A program made the position numbers and the translations under genes. From Bacillus salipaludis (lineage in GTDB: Bacteria > Bacillota > Bacilli > Bacillales_B > DSM-18226), in assembly GCF_004358205.1 (NCBI RefSeq), contig NZ_SMYO01000027.1, forward strand, positions 1 to 45,611: DNA of 45,611 nt, given 5' to 3'. This document shows, in pieces, positions 30,700 to 44,347 of the stretch. A model generated the notes under the pieces. That model was not told where the DNA came from. It did not search any database and saw only the letters and a program-made list of their open reading frames with translations. Positions within the stretch are counted from its first letter, which is position 1; every line of letters starts with the position of its first letter.

Positions 30700-31085
30700 A
30701 AACGCTTGTTTAGTTACCTCGTACACTCTTTTTTCTCTTTACGGGTATCTATACCCACTTTCGATTACCGCGTGCACTCTTTTTTCATCTTCTCGGGCAT
30801 CTATAGCCTCGCTCGGTTACCGCCAACACCCTTTTTTCCTCTTTACAGGCATCTACAGCCTCTTTCGGTTACCGCGTGCACTCTTTTCTCATCTTCTCGG
30901 GCATCTACAGCCTCGCTCGGTTACCGCCAACACCTTTTTTTCCTCTTCTCGGGCATCTATAGCCTCGCTCGGTTACCACCAACACCTTTTTTTCCTCTTC
31001 TCGGGCATCTACAGCCTCGCTCGGTTACCGCCAACACCTTTTTTCCTCTTTACAGGCATCTATAGCCTCGCTCGGTTACCGAATT
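30700..31085. repeat. Tandem array, 52-bp period, about seven degenerate copies
   Basis: The anchor TCGGTTACC (with variants TTAGTTACC and TCGATTACC) occurs at 30710, 30761, 30813, 30865, 30917, 30969, 31021 and 31072, giving steps of 51, 52, 52, 52, 52, 52 and 51. Each unit has GGGCATCTATAGCC or AGGCATCTACAGCCT, a short inverted repeat; in the first unit it is GGGTATCTATACCC, with different bases but the same pairing. T-rich blocks (CTCTTTTTTC) separate them. Long open frames cross the array in two frames but shift with each unit and look non-coding. It lies between two convergent genes. Confidence 0.85.
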
Positions 31086-31090
31086 CTCAA

Positions 31091-31129
31091 AATAATGAAG
31101 AGGGCTGGCAGCGTAGCCAGTCCTCTTTC
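31091..31129 (-). terminator. Terminator of the purine operon
   Basis: GAGGACTGGC and GCCAGCCCTC pair around TACGCT directly after the purD stop and run into TTCATTATTTTG on the minus strand. Confidence 0.85.
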
Positions 31130-31131
31130 AT

Positions 31132-33929
<2,798 letters not shown>

Positions 33930-33955
<26 letters not shown>

Positions 33956-34532
33956 TTACAATACCCCCTTGTGTTAAAAGCACCTGTAAAATTGCCGGAT
34001 ATAGCTTGTGTTCAACTGCATGGATTTTGTTCTGCAGGCTTTCACGTGTTTCATCTTCTTCCAAACGAACGCGTTCCTGAACGATAATCGGCCCAGTGTC
34101 CATTCCCTCATCAACAAAATGAATGGTTACACCGCTCCACGTTGCTTTGGCTTCAAGCGCCTGACCAATGGCATCTTTACCGGGAAAAGCAGGAAGTAAG
34201 GAAGGATGAATATTGACGATTCTCCCTTGAAACTCTCGCAGTAAGGTCGGTCCTATTAAACGCATATAGCCTGCGAGGACAATGAATTCCACGCCACGTT
34301 TTTTTAACTCCGCAAGAATTTCCGCCTCATAGGCATCCTTTGATGGATAATCCTTAGCCGAAAAAGCAAAGCTTGGAATTCTGGCGGCATTTGCCCGATC
34401 AACCGCAAAAGCACCAGGTTTGTCACAAACAAGAAGTGAAATATCGGCCTTTAGTTCTCCAGATTGAACGACATCAATGATGGCTTGAAAGTTACTTCCG
34501 CTCCCTGATGCAAATACAGCGATTTTTTTCAT
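33930..34532 (-). CDS. purN: Phosphoribosylglycinamide formyltransferase
   Basis: A 200-residue GAR transformylase using 10-formyl-tetrahydrofolate. [16 protein letters not shown] at the start binds the phosphate. The catalytic Asn/His are in [13 protein letters not shown] (near 105) and the Asp in [19 protein letters not shown] (near 140). It overlaps the end of purM by four bases (ATGA type), which implies translational coupling. Confidence 0.97.
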
Positions 34533-35563
34533 TTTTTTCCTCCAGCCGGGATGATGCTAATTCCATCCGTTTCGGTTACAATCCCAATTTCATAAGCTGT
34601 TTCACCGCATTGCCCAAAATGTTCAAGCACATCAGAAGCAATTGTCTGGTCTACTGCAATCACCATACCAATTCCCATATTAAAGATATTATACATCTCC
34701 TGCCGGTCAATTTGTCCAACAGATTCCATCAGATTGAACACAGGTGGAATGTTAAAGCTTTGTTCCTGAATTTCTGCACCAAGTCCCTCTGGGAGCATTC
34801 TTGGGATATTCTCGATAAAACCACCGCCGGTAATATGAGCCATTCCTTTTAAGGTGAATTTTTTCAAAGCTGATAAAATTGATTTCACATAGATTTTTGT
34901 TGGCTTCAGCAGTTCTTCCCCTAACGTACAGCCAAGTTCATCAACATACTCTGATAAAGACCGATCAGCAAAAACCTTGCGTACAAGGGAATAGCCATTG
35001 CTATGGATTCCACTTGATGCCAAACCGATAAGAACATCCCCAGGCTTAATCGCTTCACCTGTAATCAATTGTGTTTTTTCACAAGCCCCTACTGAAAATC
35101 CTGCTAAATCATATTCCGATTCATTGTACAAACCAGGCATCTCTGCCGTTTCTCCGCCAATCAAGGCACATCCTGCCTGTTCACAGCCATCCGCGATTCC
35201 TTTGACAATTGCCTCAATCTTCTCAGGCACAGCCTTTCCACAGGCTATGTAGTCAAGAAAATACAAAGGCTCTGCTCCTTGGACAACAATGTCATTCACA
35301 CACATTGCTACCGCATCAATGCCGATTGTATCGTGCTTATCCATCATAAAAGCAAGCATCAGCTTGGTTCCGACTCCGTCCGTTCCCGACACGAGGACGG
35401 GCTCTTTTAATTGAAGCGCAGATAGGTCAAACATGCCCCCAAAACCGCCTAAACCGCCCAATACTCCGGCCCTTGCTGTTTTTTGAACATGCTTTTTCAT
35501 TCGTTCAACCGCCTCATAGCCTGCTTCGATGTTTACTCCTGCTTCTTTATATGCATTTGCCAC
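34529..35563 (-). CDS. purM: Phosphoribosylformylglycinamidine cyclo-ligase (AIR synthase)
   Basis: A 344-residue AIR synthase that closes the imidazole ring. [33 protein letters not shown], the DYIACGK and [11 protein letters not shown] segments, and [17 protein letters not shown] are family hallmarks shared with the PurL fold. The start is GTG at 35563 with AGGGGGAAC upstream. It follows purF by 15 bases. Confidence 0.97.
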   Translation of the reverse strand: MANAYKEAGVNIEAGYEAVERMKKHVQKTARAGVLGGLGGFGGMFDLSALQLKEPVLVSGTDGVGTKLMLAFMMDKHDTIGIDAVAMCVNDIVVQGAEPLYFLDYIACGKAVPEKIEAIVKGIADGCEQAGCALIGGETAEMPGLYNESEYDLAGFSVGACEKTQLITGEAIKPGDVLIGLASSGIHSNGYSLVRKVFADRSLSEYVDELGCTLGEELLKPTKIYVKSILSALKKFTLKGMAHITGGGFIENIPRMLPEGLGAEIQEQSFNIPPVFNLMESVGQIDRQEMYNIFNMGIGMVIAVDQTIASDVLEHFGQCGETAYEIGIVTETDGISIIPAGGKK

Positions 35564-35578
35564 GACAGTTCCCCCTAT

Positions 35579-36991
35579 CTACTTTTGGTAATAGTATTGA
35601 AGTGTATCCGGATAAATTTCTGTCGGGTAATTTCCTGTAAAGCAGCCTAGGCAATACCCGCCTGTTCCGTTCGCATCTTTTTTACCAATTGCTTCAACCA
35701 TCCCTTCGACGCTTAAGAAGGTAAGCGAATCGGCTCCTATAAGTTCTCTGATTTCCTCAACTGATTTATCGGAAGCAATCAATTCTTCCTTTGTTGATGT
35801 ATCAATTCCATAGAAACATGGATTTTTTATTGGTGGAGAGCTGATCACAACATGGACTTCTGTCGCTCCAGCATCTTTTAGCATAGTGACAATGCGTCTG
35901 CTAGTCGTCCCGCGGACGATTGAATCATCAACCATGACGACCCGTTTTCCTTCCACAACTCCGCGAACCGGTGAAAGTTTCATTTTAACCCCTTGCTCAC
36001 GTAACGATTGTGAAGGCTGAATAAACGTTCTGCCAACATAACGGTTTTTAATTAACCCCATTTCGTATGGGATACCGGAGGCTTCCGCATAACCAATCGC
36101 AGCAGAGATGCTTGAATCGGGTACCCCAGTTACAACATCGGCTTCAATAGGGGCCTCTTTAAATAATTGCTTACCAAGATTTTTCCGAGCTGTATGAACA
36201 TTTATTCCTTGAATATCACTATCAGGTCTTGAAAAATAAATATATTCCATCATACAAATAGCTTTTGTAGAACTCACCGCAAATTGTTCTGAGACAATAC
36301 CATTATCATTAATGATGAGCAGTTCTCCCGGCATAATATCACGGATATATTCCGCCCCAATGACATCAAATGCACAGGTTTCCGATGCTACTACATAAGC
36401 ATCGCCAAGGCAGCCAAGCGATAGTGGCCGTAATCCATGCGGATCAAGCGCAACTAATAATTCTGTTTCGGTCATGATCAAGTAGGCATAAGCCCCTTTT
36501 AGCATGGAAAGTGCGTTTTTCGCCTGATCTTTCAATTCAGAATAACCGCTTCTTTTCATCAAGTGAGCCAAGACCTCTGTATCTGAACTTGTTTGAAAAA
36601 TACTTCCCTGTGATTCCAGCTGATGTTTAAGCGAATTAACATTAACGAGATTTCCATTGTGTGCAAGGGCAAGACTTCCAACTTGGGAATGGAACAGCAG
36701 GGGCTGGACATTTTCATATCCTCCGCCCCCAGCAGTTGCATAACGCACGTGACCAATTGCCCCGTTCCCTGTTAATTCTTTCATTGCATCGGCAGTAAAA
36801 ATTTCCGTAACCAGTCCTTCACCTTTTACGCCTTTAAGTGCTTTACCATCGGTTACAACAATGCCGGTACCTTCTTGTCCGCGGTGCTGCAGACTGTGAA
36901 GTGCGTAATAAGCAAGCTGAGCCGCGTCTTGATGTCCCCAAACTCCAAAAACTCCGCACTCTTCATTTAATCCCTTGATTTCAGCAAGCAT
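35579..36991 (-). CDS. purF: Amidophosphoribosyltransferase
   Basis: A 470-residue glutamine PRPP amidotransferase, the first committed step. The N-terminal [12 protein letters not shown] shows the 11-residue propeptide removed in Bacillus-type enzymes to expose Cys12 as nucleophile. The PRPP-binding [16 protein letters not shown] is near 340. The [4Fe-4S] cluster cysteines of the Bacillus type are present (the Cys in [10 protein letters not shown], in NPCFYGID, and the pair in GYCLGCFTG), so the enzyme is probably oxygen-sensitive. I chose the ATG at 36991, with AAAGGAG upstream and inside the 3' end of purL (25-base overlap); the frame opens six codons earlier. Confidence 0.97.
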   Translation of the reverse strand: MLAEIKGLNEECGVFGVWGHQDAAQLAYYALHSLQHRGQEGTGIVVTDGKALKGVKGEGLVTEIFTADAMKELTGNGAIGHVRYATAGGGGYENVQPLLFHSQVGSLALAHNGNLVNVNSLKHQLESQGSIFQTSSDTEVLAHLMKRSGYSELKDQAKNALSMLKGAYAYLIMTETELLVALDPHGLRPLSLGCLGDAYVVASETCAFDVIGAEYIRDIMPGELLIINDNGIVSEQFAVSSTKAICMMEYIYFSRPDSDIQGINVHTARKNLGKQLFKEAPIEADVVTGVPDSSISAAIGYAEASGIPYEMGLIKNRYVGRTFIQPSQSLREQGVKMKLSPVRGVVEGKRVVMVDDSIVRGTTSRRIVTMLKDAGATEVHVVISSPPIKNPCFYGIDTSTKEELIASDKSVEEIRELIGADSLTFLSVEGMVEAIGKKDANGTGGYCLGCFTGNYPTEIYPDTLQYYYQK

Positions 36992-39192
36992 GGGATAGCT
37001 CCTTTCCAAGCAGCTTTTAATTCGTTCACCGAAGCTTCAAATACAAAGCCGTTATCACCTGATACCTGTAATGTTGCTGTATCGGTTACTTCCCCGATCA
37101 ATTTTGCATCTACTAAACGCTCTAACTCTGTTTGATTTTCTTTTTTCACTGTTAATAGAAAACGAGATTGTGTTTCACTAAACAAAGCTGATACAGCATT
37201 TCCTGTGATACTCACTTCTGCTCCAAGCTGATTGTCGGCAAAAAGGCATTCTGCTAAAGCTACTCCTAGGCCGCCTTCAGAAAGGTCATGAGCTGATTCA
37301 ACCACTCCCGCACGGATTGCCGCGAGCACTTTATTTTGTCTTTCTTTCTCAATCTTAACGTTCAACTCAGGGGCACGGCCAAAAACTTTTCCGTTCAATA
37401 GTTTTTGCAGCTCACTACCGCCAAACTCATCTTTTGTTTCTCCAACAAGATAAATTAAATCTCCGCTGTTTTTAAAATTTTGTGTTGTAATATGATCAAG
37501 ATCCGTTACTAAACCGACCATTCCAACAACCGGTGTTGGATAGATGGCTGTTCCGCTTGTTTCGTTATATAAAGAGACGTTTCCACCAATGACCGGTGTC
37601 TCAAGAACACGGCAAGCTTCACTCATGCCGTCTGCTGCTTTTTCAATCTGCCAGAAAACTTCAGGTTTTTCCGGATTACCGAAATTTAAGTTATCGGTAA
37701 TCGCTAATGGTTCGGCACCTGAGCAAACAATATTGCGGGCTGCTTCAGCAACAGCAATTTTTCCGCCCATTTCCGGATCTAAATATACATAACGTGAATT
37801 ACAATCCGTTGTCATGGCCAAAGCTTTACGTGTACCGCGAATTCTGACTACCGCTGCGTCCGAGCCTGGTGATACAACCGTATTTGTCCGGACCATGTGG
37901 TCATACTGCTCATAAACCCATTCCTTGCTGGCAATCGTTGGCTGACTTAAAAGGTTTAATAGCGTTTCTTTCAAATCCTCTACTTGAGGAATTTCATTCT
38001 CCATTACTTGGAACTCTGCAAAATAACCAGGTTCTTTTGATGGCTTATGGTAAACTGGTGCATCTTCCGCTAAGGCGTCTGCGGGCACATCTGCAACAAT
38101 TTCACCATTATGAAGCAAGCGAAGCTGCTTATCACTTGTAACCTTACCGATGGAGACAGCATCTAAATCATACTTTTTAAATAGATCAACGATTTCTTGC
38201 TCTCTTCCCTTTTTTACAACAATGAGCATTCGTTCTTGTGATTCAGAAAGCATCATTTCATATGGAGTCATTCCTGTTTCACGCTGTGGAACAAGATCCA
38301 AGTTCATTTCAATTCCCATTCCGGCTTTACTTGCCATTTCCGCTGAAGAACTGACCAGGCCTGCTGCACCCATATCTTGAATACCAACAAGGGCATCAGA
38401 TTGGATAAGCTCTAAACACGCTTCTAATAACAGTTTTTCCATAAACGGATCGCCAACCTGAACAGCTGGGCGGTCTTCACTGGATTGCTCTGTTAATTCC
38501 TCCGACGCAAAGGTAGCTCCATGGATTCCATCACGGCCTGTTTTTGCACCGACATACATAACCGTGTTTCCTTCGCCATGCGCCTGACCTTTTTTAATAT
38601 CCTTATGGTCAATTAGACCAACACACATTGCATTGACTAATGGATTTCCTTCATAGCATGGATCAAATTGAATTTCGCCGCCTACAGTTGGAATTCCGAT
38701 ACAGTTGCCGTATCCGGCAATCCCAGCGACAACTTCTTTAAATAAATAGCGGACACGTGCAGAATCTAACTCTCCAAAACGAAGAGAATTTAGCATCGCA
38801 ATCGGACGTGCTCCCATTGAAAATACGTCACGGATAATCCCGCCGACACCTGTTGCTGCACCTTGGTATGGCTCGATAGCTGAAGGATGGTTATGACTTT
38901 CAATTTTAAACACAACCGCCTGATTATCACCGATATCAACGATACCTGCCCCTTCCCCAGGGCCCTGAAGTACACGCTCACCTGTAATCGGGAATTTTTT
39001 CAATACTGGCTTGGAATTTTTGTAGCTGCAGTGTTCAGACCACATAACCGAAAATAAGCCTGTTTCTGTATAATTTGGCGTACGTCCAAGGATTTTTTCA
39101 ACCAACGCAAACTCTTCATCGGACAAACCCATTTGCTGATATACTTTTTCCGCTTTAATCTCATTCGGATTTGGTTCACGCGTTAACAACAT
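36967..39192 (-). CDS. purL: Phosphoribosylformylglycinamidine synthase subunit PurL
   Basis: A 741-residue small-type FGAM synthase large subunit, which needs PurQ (glutaminase) and PurS. The N-terminal region ([22 protein letters not shown]) and [24 protein letters not shown] are catalytic segments; two AIR-synthase-like halves follow, with [17 protein letters not shown] near 640. GGAGGGAAG lies before the ATG, which overlaps the end of purQ by 17 bases. Confidence 0.97.
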   Translation of the reverse strand: MLLTREPNPNEIKAEKVYQQMGLSDEEFALVEKILGRTPNYTETGLFSVMWSEHCSYKNSKPVLKKFPITGERVLQGPGEGAGIVDIGDNQAVVFKIESHNHPSAIEPYQGAATGVGGIIRDVFSMGARPIAMLNSLRFGELDSARVRYLFKEVVAGIAGYGNCIGIPTVGGEIQFDPCYEGNPLVNAMCVGLIDHKDIKKGQAHGEGNTVMYVGAKTGRDGIHGATFASEELTEQSSEDRPAVQVGDPFMEKLLLEACLELIQSDALVGIQDMGAAGLVSSSAEMASKAGMGIEMNLDLVPQRETGMTPYEMMLSESQERMLIVVKKGREQEIVDLFKKYDLDAVSIGKVTSDKQLRLLHNGEIVADVPADALAEDAPVYHKPSKEPGYFAEFQVMENEIPQVEDLKETLLNLLSQPTIASKEWVYEQYDHMVRTNTVVSPGSDAAVVRIRGTRKALAMTTDCNSRYVYLDPEMGGKIAVAEAARNIVCSGAEPLAITDNLNFGNPEKPEVFWQIEKAADGMSEACRVLETPVIGGNVSLYNETSGTAIYPTPVVGMVGLVTDLDHITTQNFKNSGDLIYLVGETKDEFGGSELQKLLNGKVFGRAPELNVKIEKERQNKVLAAIRAGVVESAHDLSEGGLGVALAECLFADNQLGAEVSITGNAVSALFSETQSRFLLTVKKENQTELERLVDAKLIGEVTDTATLQVSGDNGFVFEASVNELKAAWKGAIPCLLKSRD

Positions 39193-39859
39193 GTGCTTCC
39201 CTCCAAGTCTTTACAATCGATTGAAACAATTTAAGCCCGTCGGCACTGCCTAAAAGAGCATCTACAGCTCTTTCCGGGTGCGGCATCATACCTAATACGT
39301 TGCCTTTATCGTTCATTATACCAGCGATATTTTCTAAGCTTCCGTTCGGATTTTCCTGGTAGGTAAAAACGATTTGGTTATTGGCCTTTAGCTTTGCCAG
39401 CGTTTCCTCGTCGCAATAGTAATTTCCTTCACCATGTGCAACTGGAATCGTGATGGTTTCTCCTGCAGCTAAATCAGAAGTAAACATCGTTTGATTGTTT
39501 TCAACCTTTAATTCAACTTGCTTACAAATAAAGGATAAACTCGCGTTTCGTCTCATTGCTCCCGGAAGCAAGCCTGCTTCCAAAAGAATTTGAAATCCGT
39601 TACAAACACCCATAACCGGCTTGCCAGCTCTTGCCGCCTTCACAACCTCTTTCATGACATTACTGAATCGAGCAATGGCTCCTGAGCGCAAATAATCTCC
39701 GTATGAAAAGCCGCCTGGAAGTAAAATTCCATCAAATTCATCTAGGCTTTCTGTATCATGCCAAACGTATTCAACTTCTTCCCCAAGTTCATCTTTAATC
39801 GCATGAAACATGTCAATATCACAGTTTGATCCTGGAAAAACGATTACTGCGAATTTCAC
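39176..39859 (-). CDS. purQ: Phosphoribosylformylglycinamidine synthase subunit PurQ (glutaminase)
   Basis: A 227-residue class I glutamine amidotransferase. The catalytic Cys is in [18 protein letters not shown] (near 85) and the His/Glu pair in [10 protein letters not shown] (near 200). I chose the GTG at 39859 because it overlaps the purS stop as GTGA, the protein then begins [17 protein letters not shown] like its homologues, and AGGAG lies upstream; the frame opens at 39871 with four extra residues. Confidence 0.96.
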   Translation of the reverse strand: MKFAVIVFPGSNCDIDMFHAIKDELGEEVEYVWHDTESLDEFDGILLPGGFSYGDYLRSGAIARFSNVMKEVVKAARAGKPVMGVCNGFQILLEAGLLPGAMRRNASLSFICKQVELKVENNQTMFTSDLAAGETITIPVAHGEGNYYCDEETLAKLKANNQIVFTYQENPNGSLENIAGIMNDKGNVLGMMPHPERAVDALLGSADGLKLFQSIVKTWREAHVVNA

Positions 39860-40110
39860 TGGGCCACACACTCCTCTACTTCATAACGGTAATCTTCAAT
39901 AACCGGGTTTGCTAAAAGGTTTGTGCAAATCTCATTGACTACTTCATGAATATCACGGTCAGACTTTTCAATTGTTAACTCCATATATTTACCGATTCGG
40001 ACATCGGCCACTTCCTTGTAATTTAAAGAGTGTAAGGAATTTGTTACTGCTTTCCCTTGCGGATCTAATACGCTCTCTCTTAATGTGACAAATACCTTTA
40101 CTTTATACAT
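39856..40110 (-). CDS. purS: Phosphoribosylformylglycinamidine synthase subunit PurS
   Basis: An 84-residue PurS, the structural subunit that bridges PurL and PurQ. It begins [19 protein letters not shown] and includes [24 protein letters not shown], both conserved. GGAGG precedes the ATG. It overlaps purC by eight bases and purQ by four, so the cluster purC-purS-purQ-purL is translationally linked. Confidence 0.96.
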   Translation of the reverse strand: MYKVKVFVTLRESVLDPQGKAVTNSLHSLNYKEVADVRIGKYMELTIEKSDRDIHEVVNEICTNLLANPVIEDYRYEVEECVAQ

Positions 40111-40816
40111 GCTGATGTCCTCCCAATCTCGCTAAAATATTTTCATATGCATCTGTTAAACTTCCAAGGTCCCGACGGAATACATCTTTATCGAGCTTTT
40201 TATTTGTTTCTTTCTCCCACAATCTGCAGGTATCAGGTGATATTTCATCGGCAAGCAGGATTTGCCCATCCGTGTCTTTTCCAAACTCTAATTTAAAGTC
40301 AATCAGACGAATACCCAATTCTTCGAAAAAGCTCGATAAAACTGCATCAACTTCTAAGGCCTTCTCTCTTAATACCTTGATTTCTTCTTCTGTAGCTAAA
40401 TTCAATTCAAGAATATGGTCGACGGTAACAAGCGGGTCGCCAAGTTCATCATCTTTTAAGTAAAATTCAACAATTGGAGCCTTCAACGGCGTTCCTTCTT
40501 CAACACCCAGTCTTTTGGAAAAGCTTCCTGCTGCAACATTACGGACAACTGTTTCAAGTGGGATAATAGTAACCTTTTTCACAAGTTGTTCTAATTCCGA
40601 TACGCGCTCGATAAAATGAGAGTCAATGCCCTTTTCTTTTAACTTTAAAAATAGCAAACTAGTAATCTCATTATTTAAACGCCCTTTACCGGTAATGTCT
40701 GCTTTCTTTTGCCCATTAAAGGCAGTTGCAGAATCTTTATATTCCACTAAAACAACCTGGTCATTTTCCGTTTTATAAATTCTTTTCGCTTTTCCTTCGT
40801 ATAGAAGTTCTTTCAT
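40103..40816 (-). CDS. purC: Phosphoribosylaminoimidazole-succinocarboxamide (SAICAR) synthase
   Basis: A 237-residue SAICAR synthase that adds aspartate to CAIR. It begins [16 protein letters not shown], with [19 protein letters not shown] and [29 protein letters not shown] as the ATP and substrate motifs. The ATG at 40816 has GGAGGCG upstream; eight more in-frame codons lie before it. It follows purB after a 76-base gap that holds a hairpin. Confidence 0.97.
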   Translation of the reverse strand: MKELLYEGKAKRIYKTENDQVVLVEYKDSATAFNGQKKADITGKGRLNNEITSLLFLKLKEKGIDSHFIERVSELEQLVKKVTIIPLETVVRNVAAGSFSKRLGVEEGTPLKAPIVEFYLKDDELGDPLVTVDHILELNLATEEEIKVLREKALEVDAVLSSFFEELGIRLIDFKLEFGKDTDGQILLADEISPDTCRLWEKETNKKLDKDVFRRDLGSLTDAYENILARLGGHQHV

Positions 40817-40859
40817 CAGGAACGCCTCCAAATTTTGCAATATTGGGAATTTTATTAGT

Positions 40860-40886
40860 AAAAGGGGGGCCCAACTGCAGCCCCTT
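40860..40886 (-). terminator. Hairpin between purB and purC (possible attenuator)
   Basis: GGGGC and GCCCC pair on the minus strand with a T run (CCTTTTAC) after them. The stem is short and GC-only. It could be a partial terminator inside the operon or only an mRNA stability element. Confidence 0.4.
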
Positions 40887-40892
40887 ATTTTT

Positions 40893-42188
40893 TTAGTTCA
40901 AACCTAAACGGTCAAAAATTGTATCCACATGCTGCAGGTGATAGCTGTAATCAAAACAGTCTGCAATTTCTTCCGCATTAAGAAGGCTGGTGATTTTTGT
41001 TTCAGCCTCAATCAACTGACGGAATGGCACTTGTTTTTCCCATGCTTCCATTGCTTTTGGCTGAACGGTATCGTAAGCCTCTTCACGTGATAATCCTTTA
41101 TCAATTAATGCAAGCAATACACGCTGTGAATAAATTAATCCAAGTGTACGATCCATATTGCGCTTCATATTTTCTGGATAAACTGTAAGGTTTTTAATAA
41201 TATTACCGAAACGGTTCAACATGTAATTTAATGCGATTGTCGCATCCGGTAAAATAACTCTTTCAGCAGATGAATGAGAAATATCACGTTCATGCCATAA
41301 TGGAACATTTTCGTAGGCTGTTAACATATAGCCGCGAATCACGCGAGCCATTCCCGTCATGTTTTCAGAACCAATTGGGTTCCGCTTATGCGGCATCGCT
41401 GATGACCCCTTTTGCCCTTTCGCAAAAAATTCTTCAACTTCACGCGTTTCACTCTTTTGCAGGCCGCGAACTTCAACCGCAAACTTTTCAATCGAAGTGG
41501 CGATTAAAGCAATCGTTGACATATAGTGAGCATGACGGTCGCGCTGCAGGGTTTGTGTTGAGATTGGCGCTCTTTGTATGCCAAGCTTTTCACACACATA
41601 TTGTTCAACAAATGGGTTGATATTGGCATAGGTTCCTACAGCACCGGAAATTTTACCAAATTCAACACCCGCTGCAGCTTGCTTGAAGCGATCAAGATTC
41701 CGTTTCATTTCCTCATACCAAAGGGCAAGCTTTAATCCAAAAGTAGTAGGTTCTGCATGAACTCCATGGGTACGCCCCATCATAACGGTCATTTTGTGTT
41801 CTTTTGCTTTATTCTTTAAAATTTCTACAAAGTTTTCGATATCTTTTAGTAAAATCGCATTGGCCTGTTTTAAAACATATGATAAAGCAGTGTCGACCAC
41901 ATCTGTCGAGGTTAAGCCGTAATGAACCCATTTGCGTTCTTCTCCTAAAGTTTCCGATACAGCACGGGTAAAGGCTACAACATCGTGTCTAGTTTCTTCT
42001 TCAATTTCTTTAATTCGGTCGATATTGAAGGAGGCATTTTCGCGAAGCTTTTTTACATCCTCCTTCGGAATTTCACCAAGCTCTGACCAAGCTTCGCAAG
42101 CAAGGATTTCCACTTCAAGCCATGCATTAAAGCGATTTTCTTCTGTCCAAATAGCACCCATTTCCGGTCTTGTATAACGATCAATCAT
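40893..42188 (-). CDS. purB: Adenylosuccinate lyase
   Basis: A 431-residue fumarase/aspartase superfamily enzyme that acts twice in purine synthesis, on SAICAR and on adenylosuccinate. It begins [39 protein letters not shown] holds the catalytic His, and the mobile signature loop is [18 protein letters not shown] (near 260) with the catalytic Ser. GGAGG precedes the ATG, and the purK stop is just upstream. Confidence 0.97.
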   Translation of the reverse strand: MIDRYTRPEMGAIWTEENRFNAWLEVEILACEAWSELGEIPKEDVKKLRENASFNIDRIKEIEEETRHDVVAFTRAVSETLGEERKWVHYGLTSTDVVDTALSYVLKQANAILLKDIENFVEILKNKAKEHKMTVMMGRTHGVHAEPTTFGLKLALWYEEMKRNLDRFKQAAAGVEFGKISGAVGTYANINPFVEQYVCEKLGIQRAPISTQTLQRDRHAHYMSTIALIATSIEKFAVEVRGLQKSETREVEEFFAKGQKGSSAMPHKRNPIGSENMTGMARVIRGYMLTAYENVPLWHERDISHSSAERVILPDATIALNYMLNRFGNIIKNLTVYPENMKRNMDRTLGLIYSQRVLLALIDKGLSREEAYDTVQPKAMEAWEKQVPFRQLIEAETKITSLLNAEEIADCFDYSYHLQHVDTIFDRLGLN

Positions 42189-42191
42189 GTT

Positions 42192-43346
42192 TTATCCTCC
42201 GATCTTTTCTGTTACTTTCCAAATGCCGCTTTGTTCAATTTCTGTAAGGGCCTCTGTTACATTATCACGTAAAATTGTTACGTGTCCCATTTTACGTTTT
42301 ATTTTTGGTTCTTTTTTTCCGTAAAGATGAACCTTCCAGTCTTTCATACCCGGAATTTCCTCATACATACTTTCAAGATGCTCCCCTAATAGGTTGACCA
42401 TAACTACTGATTTTAATAGCTTTGTGCTTCCTAAAGGCAGATTGCAGATTGCACGTACATGCTGTTCAAACTGTGACGTCTCGCAGGCTTCAATCGAATA
42501 ATGTCCTGAATTATGAGGCCGTGGAGCCAGTTCATTGATATATATTGTCCCATCACTAGTTAAAAACATTTCAACCGCAAGTGTTCCGACTAAATTTAAT
42601 GAATCCGCAATTTGTTTTGCCTTTTGAATTGCATTTTCTTGGATACCTTCCGAAATGCGGGCGGGAACAATCGTTTGATGCAATATATTGTCCTGATGGA
42701 TGTTTTCTGCCACAGGGAATATCGCTGTTTCTCCATCAAGCTTGCGTGTGACGATAACCGATATTTCCTTTTCAAAGGGAATCCATTTTTCGAGCACACA
42801 TGCACCCTGTTTGATGAGTTCCTCCGCTTTTTGCAAGTCCTGCTGAACTTTTATGACCAGCTGTCCCTTTCCGTCGTAGCCGCCTCTTGCCGTCTTCAAC
42901 ACAGCGGGATAGCCAATTGCTTGAATTTTTAAAAATAAATCCTCTAAACTGTTAATGATTTCATACGGTGCTACTTCCACACCCGCCTGCTGGATTGCCG
43001 CCTTTTCCTTAATCCGATCCTGGGTAACTGTCAGCAATTTCGGTCCTTGTGGAACGTACGCACGTTCACAAATCCATTCAAGTGTATCTGCATCAATGTT
43101 TTCAAATTCATAAGTTATAACGTCACTGATTACTGCTAATTTACTAATAGCCTCACGATCATCATAAGCTCCAATGACTTCAAAATCTGCCACTTGCCCA
43201 CAAGGTGAGTCTGAGGTTGGCTCTAGGACGGCGATTCGATACCCTTGAGCCTTAGCCGAGAGGGCCATCATTCTTCCCAATTGACCACCGCCGATAATCC
43301 CAATTGTCGACCCCGGTAAAATTATTTTGTTAGACAAGCTGCTCAC
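42192..43346 (-). CDS. purK: N5-carboxyaminoimidazole ribonucleotide synthase
   Basis: A 384-residue ATP-grasp carboxylase that makes N5-CAIR from AIR, ATP and bicarbonate. [19 protein letters not shown] is the N-terminal nucleotide fold; [14 protein letters not shown] (near 150) is the ATP loop, and [26 protein letters not shown] the metal-binding core. The GTG at 43346 lies inside purE (17-base overlap); a TTG at 43337 with GGTGA upstream is an alternative start. It works with PurE. Confidence 0.95.
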   Translation of the reverse strand: MSSLSNKIILPGSTIGIIGGGQLGRMMALSAKAQGYRIAVLEPTSDSPCGQVADFEVIGAYDDREAISKLAVISDVITYEFENIDADTLEWICERAYVPQGPKLLTVTQDRIKEKAAIQQAGVEVAPYEIINSLEDLFLKIQAIGYPAVLKTARGGYDGKGQLVIKVQQDLQKAEELIKQGACVLEKWIPFEKEISVIVTRKLDGETAIFPVAENIHQDNILHQTIVPARISEGIQENAIQKAKQIADSLNLVGTLAVEMFLTSDGTIYINELAPRPHNSGHYSIEACETSQFEQHVRAICNLPLGSTKLLKSVVMVNLLGEHLESMYEEIPGMKDWKVHLYGKKEPKIKRKMGHVTILRDNVTEALTEIEQSGIWKVTEKIGG

Positions 43347-43818
43347 CGCTTTCTAGAACTTCTTCCTTGATTGCATGGCGTCTTGCTTCTAATTTTTTCG
43401 CTAGTTCACTATCTTCTGTTGCTAAAATTTGTGCAGCTAAAAGGCCTGCGTTGACTGCTCCTGCTTTACCAATTGCAACGGTTGCCACCGGTACTCCGCC
43501 CGGCATTTGCACAATCGAAAGCAGGGAGTCTAAACCATTTAAGGCCTTTGATTGGACCGGAACCCCGATGACAGGAAGCGTTGTTTTTGCTGCAACCATT
43601 CCAGGGAGATGTGCCGCACCGCCTGCTCCTGCAATAATTACCTTTAAACCTCTATCTCTTGCTTCTTGCGCATAGGTAAACATTAAATCCGGTGTCCGAT
43701 GCGCAGAAACTACCTTTTTTTCATATGCAATTTCAAGTTCTTCTAATATTTCACAGGCATGTTTCATTGTTTCCCAGTCTGATTTGCTTCCCATGATGAC
43801 ACCAACAAGATTCGTCAT
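43330..43818 (-). CDS. purE: N5-carboxyaminoimidazole ribonucleotide mutase
   Basis: A 162-residue PurE class I mutase that turns N5-CAIR into [21 protein letters not shown] (Ser/Asp catalytic segment), [12 protein letters not shown] and [24 protein letters not shown] are invariant. The ATG at 43818 has GGGGGA upstream; the frame is open another 53 codons, but those run through the riboswitch and are not coding. First gene of the twelve-gene pur operon. Confidence 0.97.
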   Translation of the reverse strand: MTNLVGVIMGSKSDWETMKHACEILEELEIAYEKKVVSAHRTPDLMFTYAQEARDRGLKVIIAGAGGAAHLPGMVAAKTTLPVIGVPVQSKALNGLDSLLSIVQMPGGVPVATVAIGKAGAVNAGLLAAQILATEDSELAKKLEARRHAIKEEVLESGEQLV

Positions 43819-43837
43819 GCCGCATCCCCCTTTTAGC

Positions 43838-43894
43838 CAAATAAAAAGCCCAGACAAATAGCATCCTCTAAAAGAGAAAGCCATTTGTCCGGGC
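43838..43894 (-). terminator. Riboswitch expression platform: terminator before purE
   Basis: Fifteen-base arms (minus strand GCCCGGACAAATGGC and GCTATTTGTCTGGGC, one wobble) around a 17-base loop, then TTTTTATTTGG. It lies between the aptamer and the purE ribosome site, so aptamer-ligand binding would favour it. Confidence 0.9.
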
Positions 43895-43963
43895 ATCTTG
43901 ATGAAAAGGTCAACAAAGTTAAGGGCTGTCCCTAACTGTATTGTTGCCGAACATATTGACTTT

Positions 43964-44034
43964 CCCTCATAGTCCAATAATTTACGGTTATTGGGTAGAA
44001 ACTTATGGGCCCTATTCCCATTGATATACGAGGG
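43964..44034 (-). ncRNA. Purine riboswitch aptamer (guanine/hypoxanthine class)
   Basis: The minus strand carries the conserved core of the purine riboswitch: P1 arms CCCTCGTA and TATGAGGG, GGGAATAGGGCCC for P2, the junction AGTTTCTACC, then CCGTAAAT and GGACTATGA. The base that pairs with the ligand (C in GACTATG) is cytosine, so it should bind guanine or hypoxanthine, not adenine. Ligand binding would let the terminator form and lower pur expression. Confidence 0.95.
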
Positions 44035-44063
44035 TAAGATTATTTGTCATTTGCTACTCACTT

Positions 44064-44092
44064 ATCTTACAATCCATTCGAATAACTGTCAA
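44064..44092 (-). promoter_or_regulatory. Sigma-A promoter of the pur operon
   Basis: The minus strand has TTGACA (44092-44087), a 17-base spacer and TAAGAT (44069-44064). Transcription should start near 44057, about 23 bases before the riboswitch aptamer. Confidence 0.88.
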
Positions 44093-44101
44093 CCATTATA
44101 T

Positions 44102-44136
44102 CGAACAATAAAATTTGGTTAGCACCATATTGTTCG
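44102..44136. promoter_or_regulatory. PurR-binding PurBox pair
   Basis: CGAACAATA (44102-44110) and its complement TATTGTTCG (44128-44136) are a perfect nine-base inverted pair separated by 17 bases. PurBoxes in Bacillus are inverted CGAA-cored repeats 16-17 bases apart. The pair lies directly upstream of the -35 element and just past the yebG stop, so PurR bound with low PRPP would repress the operon. Confidence 0.85.
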
Positions 44137-44140
44137 TGTT

Positions 44141-44347
44141 TTACTCATTAAATTGCCCTTCAAAGACAATTTGACGGCCAATTGGCTCAAAAATGGTTTC
44201 ATTTCCCTTTTTGATTTCTTGAAAAATCGGCTTTTCAAGCCTTCTAATTGGGATATATCCCAGCTGTTTCATTCGTGCTAGGCATGCATCAATGGTTTCA
44301 TTTTCCTGAACTTCAAATTGCAATTTTTTTTGCTTCTTTTGACTCAT
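44141..44347 (-). CDS. yebG: NETI motif-containing protein (YebG)
   Basis: A 68-residue protein with the motif [28 protein letters not shown], which defines the NETI family (YebG in B. subtilis). It is basic and probably cytosolic; function unknown. Its start overlaps the yebE stop (ATGA), so the two are coupled. It lies upstream of the PurBoxes, as in B. subtilis. Confidence 0.9.
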   Translation of the reverse strand: MSQKKQKKLQFEVQENETIDACLARMKQLGYIPIRRLEKPIFQEIKKGNETIFEPIGRQIVFEGQFNE

